Of a stretch of 62,806 nucleotides of DNA, positions 1 through 11,300 are shown in pieces (position 1 is the stretch's first letter; each line of letters starts with the position of its first letter). Below the pieces are notes generated by a model, which did not search any database, was not told where the DNA came from, and worked only from the letters and a program-made list of their open reading frames with translations. Made by a program: the position numbers and the translations under genes. The stretch is from Perkinsus olseni (taxonomy: Eukaryota; Perkinsozoa; Perkinsida), in NCBI GenBank assembly GCA_013115125.1, contig JABANN010000141.1, positions 1 to 62,806 on the forward strand. The letters are read 5' to 3'.

Positions 1-2788
1 GATTTGGATCGAAGTTGTTTTTCTTTTCCGCTGTCTCATTTGGGACGAGTCCTGCTCCCCAAAGTTTAGAATGCACTATGGGAAAGAAGTTGATGAAGGA
101 GCTGAACGAGAAGCTGAGAGAGCGAGATGAAGTTGAAAGAGAAGCATGCTGTTCGGAGTCCTTCATGGATAATGTTGTTCATCTTGATGATAAGCTTGAT
201 TTGAATGATGAGTTCATTGCCGAGCCCTTATTAGAATCTATTGCAGGGGAGTATGATATTCACTTTAACAATGCTAAGCGACAATACATCAATGTATTGC
301 CAGGCGATGTTTCCGCTCTAGGTGTAGTCTACACTGACTGTGGCCAGTTTATCAAGTTCCCTGATGTACAATGGGTCAAGTTTCGAGACGCTTTGACGAC
401 GGTGTCCTCGGTATCATACAGTGGTGCGCTGTCCTTGCTGGGTAAACTCCCAGATTTAGTGGTTACTGGTGCATGGAACAGCCTCTTCAAGCATGTACTA
501 CAAGGCCTGGTTTCACGAGAGTTACATTCGCTACAAGTCCCATGGAGTGCTAAAGTTTCTGGTGAATTGGAGAAGTTACTATGTGAGTGGCACACCTTGG
601 TGTTAGAAGCCGGTACTCTCTATTTACCTCGTCGTTATAATTTACAAGGTGATATTACTGTGGTTGCAGATGCGAGCAAGTGGGTCGCAGGATATGAACT
701 TCGACAAGAAGGGACTCTATATGATGAGGCTTCGATGGTCTTTGCAAGAACTAAAGCTGATATAGCTATTTCGGTGAAGGAGCTCCAAGCGGACTTGCAG
801 CAGTCAAGGAGTTGGAGATGGCTTCACCGAAAAAGTTTCCTGCCATTATTGTACAAACTGATAATACAACTGTGGCGACGATATTGAGAACAAGACGTGT
901 GGCGGGGAATGTGAGAAAAGAGGTCTGTCCAATATTGCAGAAATATTTGGCCCTTATCGAAGAACTGTATTCCCCGTCTGATTGGTTGAGATTATACATT
1001 GAAGTGGTATCGACAGAGGTCAATTCTGCTGATAGGTTGACCAGGCATCCATTTCTGACCAAGCTATTGGATTATCGAGACCAATTACAACGAGTGAGTG
1101 AGCAAGATGGTGTGCGAGAAGACTATGGTGAGAAGACGGTGGTATCTGCCAATGTTGTGGCGCAAGCGTCTGAGTGTTACTCTGCAAACGATGGCCACGT
1201 TTGTGATGCGTGCTACTCAGACTTACCGCTGAAACTTGAGGTGGATAAAGCTGCTGTGGGTAGTGCACAGAGAGCTGATGATGACATTCAGTACGTGATC
1301 AAGCGGTTACGAAGAGGGTGTTATATTGATCCTCAGTCTCGGTTACAGACCCACCTTGCCAGAATATCGCACGAATTACGTGTGATTGATGGATTATTAT
1401 ATTGGCAATGGGCGCCTGATAGTGCTTCACCCTATTTACCTGTGGTTCCTCCGGCGATGGCGGACAGTGTGGTTGGCAAGGCTCACTCTATCGGTCATTC
1501 TGATGTTGAAGGCACTGTCGCCCTTGTGAAGCTTGTATGCTATGTACCCTTCATCTGGCGAGTGGCCCAGGATGTTGTGCAAGGCTGTGAACGGTGTATT
1601 ATGAATAGAAGGTCTGCCGGTGTGATGCCTATGAGGACGACCCACCGAAGTATTCAGTCTTGGCAGGTGTTACATATGGATATTGTGAGCTATGAGAGCT
1701 TACATCTACTTACACTCATAGATCAGTTCTCCAAGTATTTATGTTGGGAAGTGCTCGGTACCACGAGTACTAGCAGTATTGTAGCTGCCTTACAACGCTC
1801 ATTTAGTCGACTCGGACCCCCGAAAGTATTGATATGTGATAATGCCAAAAATTTAAATGCGCCAAAAATGGTGGCTTTCCTGAAGACCTACGGTACGAGA
1901 TTGGAGAATTCGACGAGCTATCACCCGCAAGGGAACTCGGTTGCTGAAAGGGTTCATAGAACCTTGCATAGGTTGGCTAGGTTACACCGACTTCATTCAC
2001 CAGGAGAATTGAAGAAAGGGTTGTTGAAGCTGGTATACGTGTACAACTGTCGCCCTCATAAAGCTCTTGGTTATAAATCGCCATACTATGTCCTCTTTGG
2101 TCGTAACCCTGTGGTTGTTAGTGATGCGACTAAGCAAGGTGAATATGACCAAAAATGCTTATATGATACTTGGGATGATGTTCGTGGTATTCAAAGCCAG
2201 CAGTTTCGCGCTAATAAGGTGGCTTATGATAAAGGACATCGTATTCAACAGCCAGTATCATATCATAAAGGGCAGCCGGTATTGTATTATAGACGTCGAC
2301 GGTTTCCTATGGGGGTCAATGCGAAGCTAAAGGATCCAGGGGAAGGTGGATGGAAGATTCTCAAGGCACCGACGGAGAAGTTTCCAGCCACAGTAGTTAT
2401 TGAGAAAGGTGTTATGAAGATGGTTATTAATTTGGCTTGTAAAACCAGACCCTCGACAACATCGACGACATCAAGAGCGATCGGTGCAAGATGAGATGAA
2501 GACGGATATGACAACGTCCGCATCGAGTTCGGCATTGAAGGCTGAGCCGACAGCTTTGTATGAGATGATATCGGAACCGGATGATGAACCATCGTATAAG
2601 TTGTATCTGGATGATGATAATGATGAAGTTGAGAAGCCAGAATCTGGCTTCTCTGATGAGCATGTGACTCTGAGGAGGTCTAAAAGAATGAGGAAGCCTG
2701 TTACGAGACTGTCGTTAGGCCTCGGTAATTCTAAATCGTATGATAAGTAATGTTCATTATTTTTTGCTGTCCATACATCTAAGGGGGG
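1..2788 (+). mobile_element. LTR retrotransposon interior, 3' part (fossil; Ty3/gypsy- or BEL/Pao-like)
   Basis: The 3' part of a reverse-transcribing LTR element enters from the left edge. The order of parts is RNase H-like segment (motif VVADASKWVAGYEL), integrase zinc finger of HHCC type (GKAHSIGHSD followed by CERC), integrase catalytic core (HMDIVSYESLHLLTLIDQFS, then ICDNAKN and SYHPQGNSVAERVHR), a post-integrase GPY/F-like tail and an acidic/basic C-terminus. A polypurine tract lies at the 3' end of the interior. RNase H before integrase excludes a copia order. Choosing between gypsy and BEL/Pao would need the reverse transcriptase, which lies outside the window. The coding region is not one clean reading frame: about two breaks, or fewer if the family's own frameshifting accounts for one. 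The sequence is otherwise little decayed, which suggests a fairly young copy. Confidence 0.88.
2781..2788 (+). other. Polypurine tract of the LTR element
   Basis: The purine run AAGGGGGG is followed directly by TGTAAGG. A polypurine tract next to TG is the usual junction between interior and 3' LTR, so it marks the likely LTR start at 2789. Confidence 0.6.
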
Positions 2789-3445
2789 TGTAAGGTTGTA
2801 GGCCATATTGTGTCAGCTGTCCCATTCCAGCTGTCCCATTCGAGCCTTACACAAGCTACGCTATGGCGTTCATCGTAGCTAAGTTTCATACTGTACTTAT
2901 GAGTTCCTTTCCGAACTGCCTGACTGTTGCGTCATCACTACTATACCAGGCATCGTCACAGTGTCGTAGTGAACGCTTCTCTTAGGGTGGCTTTAGCTGG
3001 AGAGTAGCACACATCTGTAGCATGGGCGTGGTCAGCATTCTCTGGTGTCGTACAGAGAGATGGAATACACAAGCCGCGTGCAGATGACAAGTTGTGATTG
3101 GTCTTTGCTATGCTACCCATTGAATCATTCGAGAATCTTTGAAGCCCGGGTTCTTGCGTTCCACGAGGTCAATACCAGCAAGGTGCCCTCCGCCAGGGGA
3201 GGGTGGCCATCTCGATGTTCTTCTCATTGGTATCATACAAGTTGTTCTCCTCCGAGCGTTTGACCGTGTAGGGTTGTGTGTCCCTTCCCGTTGTTTAAGG
3301 CGGGCTTACCCGAGAGATGCAGACCAGGGCTCACGTTGTTATTATTCGCCTCCGGCCTCGCGGTTGTCAGCCCCACTATGGATGCTTGGCCGAGAGCTGA
3401 CAGGATGCTCAAACACGCGAATTACCAAACAACCAAGGGCATTCA
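2789..3445 (+). repeat. Putative 3' LTR, holding copy 1 of a ~0.45 kb direct repeat
   Basis: The LTR should begin at 2789 (TGTAAG). Its end is not clear, because no CA terminus or target-site duplication could be fixed. From about 2947 (CCAGGCATCGTCAC) to about 3445 the sequence repeats at 4867-5325, in the same direction and roughly 85-90% identical by eye, with a short gap near the end. Shared blocks include ATACACAAGCCGCGTGCAGA and CGATGTTCTTCTCATTGGTA. The repeat may be LTR sequence or an unrelated duplicated promoter into which the element inserted. The short reading frames here show no protein signature. Confidence 0.5.
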
Positions 3446-3692
3446 TTCCCTCTATTAACCTGGTACACCTCACTTTCCTGTTTCGAACAATCCGTTTGAT
3501 TGACCCTCTTCACGTCGCTGCAGTGCCTAGTGTACGGCCTAGACTGAACACAACTTCATGCCCCGAATATCATTCACATGTAAACAGGCCTCGCATACAG
3601 AGTGAGATGGTTGATAGATAAAGGAAAATACGACACAATGCCAAGAGGGATTCGCGTTATCTCTTCTGATACTATATTCTTTCAATATCTCC

Positions 3693-4784
3693 TCACTCAG
3701 CCTTCATCCGGTACCGTTTATCCCACAGCTCTAGCTCCAACACTTCAGAGGTCTCCGAACGACATACGCCAACACTATCTACATACATACCTAGCAGGTT
3801 CTTCTCTCTGAGCTTCCGCGAAATGGCGCCCAACGAGCTAACTACACTCCGGTTCTTGGTATTGAATCGATAGCACTTCTCAGGGCGCCAATACTCCATT
3901 TTACCCGGCCCGACTATTCTTGTGGATTTCTCTCCTGGTAGGTGGAACTCCAGCGTGCATACCAAGTCCTGTCCCAAAGTGATACGTACTTTCTCGAAAC
4001 CTGAGATGGGTTCCGCATTATCGTAATATCCAGCTGTAGGAATGTCCTCCTCAGGAGAATGTGGGCGAAACGACATCGGCTGGGTTGCTGCCTCAAGTCC
4101 GAGGAGTTGTCCGAGATCTGGTATATTCACGCCCTCACCCTGGTTGGTCCGAAGTTTGGCCGGGCGTGGAGGTGATGAATTATCACCCGCCGTCCTCTTG
4201 TTGGACCTGGAGGGTTGCGCTACATCAGAGTTCGCGCTCTTGCCGGCCGTCGCCCCATCTGCTCTCTCTTGCTGTCCTCTGCTACCTGTGCTCAGATCCA
4301 GTGGCACATCCACATGAGGTTCGGCCCTGCTGGCCTGCTGGATAGTTCTGCGTCTTCCTTTCACTTTTCGCATTGGATATTCTTCTCCGGCAAGTCTCAA
4401 GCGGACGTTCGTATCCCCCGACCTGCAAATTCCTATGTCGGTGTAGTTGATCGATAAACCGACTCTCTTCGTTAGTTCCTCGAAGTGACGGCTCAAAGAC
4501 ATTCTATCGAAGAATCCGCTGGGGTCGTAGACGAAGTAGTCCTTCCTTCTGTCTCTCTTCATTCTAAAGGGCGGTACAGTGAATAACGGCTCTCTCGGTG
4601 ATGGTTTGAAGCCGAGAGCGCATCGCCCGTCTCCTATTGAAGACATCACGATACGCCCAAAATGAGGGACATTGGTCGAAGTACTGTATACCCCGGCGGG
4701 GATGTACATAGAGTCCTCAGGGCCAGCCCCCATCGCGTGGATACCAAGGGAGACCAGCAGTAGATAAGACCAAGTGGCGGACAT
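3693..4784 (-). CDS. Predicted secreted protein with two internal repeats, lineage-specific
   Basis: A 363-residue protein in one exon. I chose the ATG at 4784 because it opens a signal peptide (MSATWSYLLLVSLGIHAMGA); the frame is open further upstream, but that part falls in duplicated DNA. The mature protein holds two copies of a domain of about 130 residues. Each ends alike: IGICRSGDTNVRLRLAGEEY in copy 1 and VGVCRSETSEVLELELWDKR in copy 2. Each also carries a beta-rich half with an FxY/YxF-type motif. The copies are joined by a charged, Ser/Pro-rich linker with basic clusters (RRRT, KRTAGD). I do not recognise the family; it looks like an expanded secreted family of this lineage. A direct repeat lies on both sides of the gene. 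The lack of introns is unusual among the neighbours. Confidence 0.72.
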   Translation of the reverse strand: MSATWSYLLLVSLGIHAMGAGPEDSMYIPAGVYSTSTNVPHFGRIVMSSIGDGRCALGFKPSPREPLFTVPPFRMKRDRRKDYFVYDPSGFFDRMSLSRHFEELTKRVGLSINYTDIGICRSGDTNVRLRLAGEEYPMRKVKGRRRTIQQASRAEPHVDVPLDLSTGSRGQQERADGATAGKSANSDVAQPSRSNKRTAGDNSSPPRPAKLRTNQGEGVNIPDLGQLLGLEAATQPMSFRPHSPEEDIPTAGYYDNAEPISGFEKVRITLGQDLVCTLEFHLPGEKSTRIVGPGKMEYWRPEKCYRFNTKNRSVVSSLGAISRKLREKNLLGMYVDSVGVCRSETSEVLELELWDKRYRMKAE

Positions 4785-4866
4785 AAGCAGATTGTTCAGG
4801 AATAGAAAAGGAACCTTCACTGTAAATCCCGCAATTGGGCGTCTCGTCGGAATACCTTCGCCCGCC

Positions 4867-5325
4867 CAGGCATCGTCACGGCGTCGCACTAACACCCCCT
4901 TATGGGATGGCCCTCGCTGGAGAGTAGGGCAGATCTGTGCCACGGGCCTCGTCAGCATAATGGAATACACAAGCCGCGTGCAGATGATAAGTTGTGATTG
5001 GTCTTTGCTATGCTACCCATGGAATCATTCGAGAATCTGTGAAGCCTGGATTCTTGCGTTCGACGAGGTCAATACCAGCGAGGTGCCATCCGCCACGGGA
5101 GGGTGACCATCTCGATGTTCTTCTCATTGGTATCATACAAGTTGTTCTCCTCCGAGCGCTTGACAGTGTAGGGTTGCGTGTCCCTTTCCAATGATCATGG
5201 CGGGCTTACCCGAGGGATACAGACCAGGGCTCACGTTGTTATTATTCGCCTCCGGCCTCACGGTTGTCATCCCCAATATAGACGCTCAAACCTTCGTTAA
5301 TGTGAGTTACCATAACCACTACATG
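4867..5325 (+). repeat. Copy 2 of the ~0.45 kb direct repeat
   Basis: Matches 2947-3445 in the same orientation. It lies immediately upstream of the minus-strand secreted-protein gene, so it occupies that gene's promoter and 5' leader. It lacks the polypurine tract and the first ~160 nt present beside copy 1. It is either a solo LTR fragment or a promoter duplicated with a gene of this family. Confidence 0.6.
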
Positions 5326-5362
5326 AATTACTTCGAAGGCTGAGGGGATCTGTGTAGGTCAG

Positions 5363-8300
5363 CGTTAAAGTTGGGTTCGACGATGAGTGGCCCAAGCTTG
5401 TGGAGGTGCCCATGCGTGAGCCGATCGTAGGCGAGTGTCCCTCACCACCTCCGAATCCCTTCAGCTGAACTCAACCTCTCTCGGGATGTTCTGTCCATAT
5501 CCTGGGAATTTCCGGACGGCAACCCAACTCAACTCGGCCGCACGAGACGATTGGACCATCCGGACACTTCGGGGTGACCAGCAAGGGTTGTAAAGTTGAT
5601 AGCCCATCGCCCTCAAAAGCATTCAACTCGCGTTCAACTCGTCCGACTCCTCCGCCCCATCACAACTATACAGTCTGTTCAGTTCCAAGCACACTGAGAA
5701 CTGGCAGTTAGGGGCGTATCAAGCACCCCTCAGCCCTCCCCGGAACCTAACGGCTCACAACGTGCGTACGAATCGTTGCCTCACGACTATTACCAGTCCT
5801 GCCGGCAGATACCAGTATCTCGAAGCTTGGGAGTCTCGCACACCTCGAGGAGGGCCGCCGTAAGGGACTGTAGCATCCTAACAGTGTCTCACCGGCTGTC
5901 TCGTCAGAGTGACTACTTGCCATACTTCCTGAGCTTCGACTGGGCCCTCAAGTCCGAGCATTTCGGCACCAGGGTCCCTCAGGCCAATACGACGACCAAA
6001 GCAAACCATCTTCGAGGAGGCAATAAGGAGGTAAGTGTCGTGAAGCGGGACTGCAGGAGCAGCAGCACAGGGTCGTCAGACTCTACTGGTGGGCATCATC
6101 GGCTCCGGCGTTAACATGGACCTCATCAAACGGGAACTAGGGCAGGACTTCAACATCACCACTGTTCTCTGGCACAATCCTGACCCTTCCGAAGGGTGCG
6201 GCGAATAAGTCGTTTTTTCTCGCAAGATGGAACTAACGATGGAGGTGTTTCAGGTATGGCTGCTCTACCCCTCTCTATCACGGTTGTGACTTCTTCTATT
6301 CCCTTGATGACGCTGATGCAATCTACTCTGATACTCCATTCTCCTTCTATGTGACTAACGTTATCATTGCCGTAAGCCTTTTGGTTCGTGTAGTCCACAC
6401 TCGAGCGGCTCGGGCTATGATCAGATGGTCAAAGGAGGAGGCGTTGAGAGGGTGAGGTTTGCTGTTCTGAAGATGTTTGCCTACAACGCTCGGAGCGGCT
6501 ACGAGGAAGGCTATATCGAGGATGTGCAGGCCGCCTCAGCCTTCTGTCGGGCCATTGGATGTACCCATCATTGTCATCGTTGCTCACATTTCTACTCTCC
6601 AGGTGATGTCGAGTACCATGCTTACAGCGTTGACTGTACTTACACTCCGTTGCTCTTCGCTAACGATGGTCTTGACGCTCCGCCACTACTCATGGGGCCT
6701 GTATCAGAGTTCCCAGGCAGATGCCCATGCGAACTGGAAGGTGACTCTTCTTCTAGGAGCTCGTCCATCGAGGACCGTCCTTCAGATGCACTCTGTGTTC
6801 ATCCCACCTTCGGTAGTGGGACACTATGGATGCATCCCCTGTGAGTTGGTTGGACTCCGGTCCGCCGCGACTGATGCCTCGCTGGCTCTGTGCAGCTACT
6901 CTAAGTCCCGCATTGGATCCCCATCACCAGTGAGCCCTTCTGGATTGGACGATGACATGTACATGGCCCACCAAGCATCAGGGACAGCAGTGGCTATGAT
7001 GGGCGCTTTAAAGCAGGAGGTGGGTGGACAGCTGTGCCTGCAATTGGGGATCGGTTTACAGATCCCGGAAGTGTTCAAGTCCAACACTGAGCTGCTCGCC
7101 ATCATCAGGGAATCGGCTGTGCATCCTGTTGTGAGGACGGGAGATGAGGGATTGACCATACATGAGGGCAAGGCGGGGTCGGATGCCTCCTTCCCCAGTC
7201 ATGCGATTTGGGTTGTCAAGGGCGGAAGCAGTTCATTCAGATTCTGCCCTCGGATTCCGCATTGATGCGGTCACTCTACTGGAGAAGGCTAGGACAAGGA
7301 GATGGGCGTGGCTGCCTGACGCCACCCATCAGCAAGCTTCTAGTGGTTGGGTGTCGGCTGTGATATGAAGAATCCCTTCCTCTGTTCAGTCCTCCTCTAC
7401 CCCCCAGGAATCGGCCAATACGAAGCCATTTTGAGTGCGAAGAGCAAAGATGGAGGGACACTCGAGTACCGCTTCCGACTGAATGTCTCGTGGGATGAGG
7501 AGCGACCCCGGAGCAGGAGTTTCGGAGATGGCAAGATAAGGCTGTTGCAGCTCATCCAGGTGTGGATACTGCCCTTCCATTCCGTATCGCTACCCATGCT
7601 GCAGTCTTTCAGACTACCCTCACGACCACTGCCATGGCGGAAGACGTGGATGTGGTGAACTTCGCAGAGGGACTTGATGACGCTGCTCTCACCGTGGCGA
7701 CCACAATCAGCAGAACCCTTGTATTGCGCACTTCCCTGCTCACACACGTTACTATAAGCATCGACTCTAGCTCTCCCCCGTGGTGTCATTCTGCGTTCTC
7801 CACCAATGCGTCCACGCTCAACCTACGGCCGTTCGAGCATGCTTACGTCCGGGTCATCTATCACCGTACACACCATACGAGAGACGATGAGGGTAACTGC
7901 TCCCTCATCATCTGCCACGGCTCATGCTATGAGTCGTCCTCAATGAGTCTTCCTCTGATACCGCCGCGGATGCCTCCTCCAGCACCCCTCGCGCCAGCAC
8001 GTCAGGAGCATGTCGTGTGTTCCAATACCACGGGGCGCTATGCCCATCTACCTTTCCCGATAGACTCTACCAACAGCAGTGCAATAGACGTCCTGGCCAA
8101 TGCACGCTTGGTGACGCAACTCGAGGTGTACACACAGGTGGAGGACTACCACTTGGGGGACATCTCTTCATTCGCCGATCCAGTTCCGCTCACCCGAATA
8201 CAATACGCATTCGATGAGTTGGAGTGGATAGACTTCGACTGGCTGCTAGGCGATGGCGTTTGGGTATCCAACCGGGGCTACATCAGCACCCGAGGGGCAC

Positions 8301-11300
8301 GGCAATGGTCTGCTTTCGCGCTGTCGGAGGCTACGTCGATGGAGGGCATCGGATGTTGGAATGATGAATGTAGCACGTATTGCTACGTGCTTGGTGCCTC
8401 TCACGTGAATCATTAGGTAGTATATCGTACAGTGTCGCTAATGATAGCTTACTAATAATACAATGGAGGAGGCTGACTAACACTAACCTATCCTTCAAGA
8501 TGGGACTATTTCGGAATGGAGTGGTATGGGCTGACGGCCCTCATCCAGAGCGTGGGGGAGGCTTGCACATTCGCACGTGAGTTCAAGCTTGCCTTTCACG
8601 AGATCATTTCTAGCTACAGGTCAACTGGAGCGGTACACAGTGCGGTGCCCAGCGCGGATGGCGTATCTGTCATGGCCCCGGCATTCTTCCTCCCATCTGC
8701 CATCCCCCTCAATGCATCATCCCCGCCAAATATCTCAGCAATCATCCCTCTGTGCTCTGAAGGTCCAGGCCCTCGCAGGCCTAATACGGCACTAGTGGAA
8801 GTTGCTCACTACCGTACTGAGATCGCTATCCGTGCGCCGGGGACATGGTGGGCGGTTGTCGAGGGGGAAGAAGTCCTCTATCTTGGCGGCATGTTCAATC
8901 ATTCCGTATCCCTCACGGTTGTGCTGTACGGCATAAGTCGCGAAGAAGAGGCGGGGCTGAGGCTCTCGGGAGGAGGCACTAGCGGCATGGATACCATGGA
9001 ACTATTTAAGGACGGTAAGTGGCCACTGCTGCCAGCCCCTTTCGTTCGGTTTGCATGCATCATCCACCTGTAGGTGATGTGGTTGGAGTCCCTCCTGTGC
9101 CACCTGGGACGTACAAGATGCACTACGCATACCTCAACCGTAGCATGACCCTGTCCACTACTATAGAAGTCCTGGGCTATGACGACGTTGGTATCGAGGA
9201 AGCGGCCTCTACTTTGACGATAGAGATGCACCCCGGGAGTGTGGCCTTACACGGTGTTGCTTCCTGTCAGCCTGGCCTATCAGGTTTGTTCCTATCGATG
9301 TGGCTAACCCCTCCAGGGCGACCCGGAGATTGTAGCAAGAAGAGAGACACTGTTGTGTATCACTCCAACCCTGCTGCGTTGCAAGCGTCGCCGAGGATTG
9401 GCGGCGTGAGAGGAATCTGCGTCTTATGTCGGCCAACGGCTATCTTACGACAGTCCGAAGTGGAGAACCTTGTCACTATCTCACCATCACGGCTCATCTG
9501 CCCAAACTGTAGGAATACCCCGACTGCCCGGAATTGTAGGTGGCCCATCGCAGGCACGCTGGTACCGGTGTACGCGAAGGAAGACGTCGTATGCAGCTTG
9601 ACGAAGGGTGAGTATCCTTCAGAGCCGTTCTCACAACTCGACGGCATCCGCTCCATAGATTGCATCATCCACCTGGACAGTGCCAACAATGACACTTGTG
9701 AAGCATTCGCCTTCTACGCTTCCCCGGCCCCCTCCTGTGGCCACCATCATAGGCACGGCGCTTACCTCACTTCTAATAGAACCCTGCTCCGTATACCAAG
9801 TCGAACTATAATGTCCGGTGGAACCTACCGCATCTGCCTCTGCCCTGTCCATCAAACCAGTACTCACTGCGTGTGGCCTGAGGACTTCATATTCGCCATC
9901 GGGTTGGTGGACATGCTCGGCCCGATACTAGGCGAGGAACGAAGTATGTGCACGCAGTGTCAGACACTACATGGATGGTTGGTCAGCCTTCAGGCACTCC
10001 CACACTCCCGCCCATCGCAGCAGGACCACAACAAGTCCTCGATCTTTCCTTGACAGAGCTGTTCGCTCTCTGGGCTCCGTACGAGTGGCATATTCCGAGC
10101 GGATATCATAACCAAGACTGGATGGTCGGACAGTGCAATGGCACCGAGGGGCAAGCTCGAGGGTAACCACCCAGCACTGTCATGGCACCGTTGCAGGTAT
10201 CCGCCGATAATGTGGTGGTGCCTTTCTGATGAGCACTTCGGCGTGGAGGAAGTCATCGTAATCTCGCCGATCATCGAGAACCAAGGACATAGCTTCGACT
10301 ACAGCATTTGCGTTGGTACGTCACATCGACGCCCTGTAGGGACAGCGAACTACCTACAGCCTTCAGATCCTGACCTCACTCTCAACTCGAGTTTATCGTT
10401 CTACACTCGTCTGAACGCAACGCTTTCTACTCCGCCCGTCTACGACCAAGAGCTCCGCCCTGCGGACTTGGAGGAGAAACATTCTGCTCAGGTGGCACTC
10501 ATGTTCAGGAAGATATCTTCCGATATCAACCTCCTCTCCCCAGGACAGCCTTGCAGGCTTGCAGTGCTACCGCGCAGAGGTCTCCGTCGAAGTGTACGAT
10601 CAGGCGGTCGAGAATACCACCCTTCTCTACTTCTACTGTCCTTCCATTACAACATGCGCTACGAATGACGGCAACACATTGCTTGTCAACATGACATCCT
10701 CCAAGCTCAACACAACATGGCACGTAACGAACCCTCGAGTCATCAACCCTCTGCCTCACAACCCGCGGTAGGTGCAACATCCTTCTTACAGCGCCTCCTG
10801 TCAATCTGTGGATCAACACCCTCTCCTGATCCTGCGATCCAACGGGACAGCACCGCCCGACCCCCCAGGATTCGTCGAGCTAGCCTGCTCTTCAATAAAC
10901 CAGACTCTTCGTCTCAACCTCGAACCAACATGGTTAGATGCGTCGTCCAGTCAGCTGCGATCGATCCAATACGCAGGTGGTGGGCCTCGCCACCCTCAGC
11001 TGCCTCGAGCCATGAAGGCCGATCGACTCTCATCTTCGGCGACGGGTTGATGCGAAAACTCCTACTGATGGGCAAACGGGAGCTCTTCCTTGAAATCGAG
11101 TCGGAGAATGAGCAGACCGTGGCCTCGAAGATCATTCCTTATAGTTGGGAGTAGGCCAAGTTCCGGCCATTCACCAAACACTCAAACCCGTATTCAGAGA
11201 GTCTGAAGGTAAGCTTGTCCTCAACGCTACATTGCTTGGAGGACTCACGCCGAACGACTCAGCCAGGCTGTATGTCCAATGGCGTGGAGATGATAGTGCA

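Noticed and set aside
5580-5620. GGTTGTAAAGTTGATAGCCC considered as a second LTR start
   Set aside because: It resembles 2789-2808 only loosely, with no polypurine tract or further match downstream.
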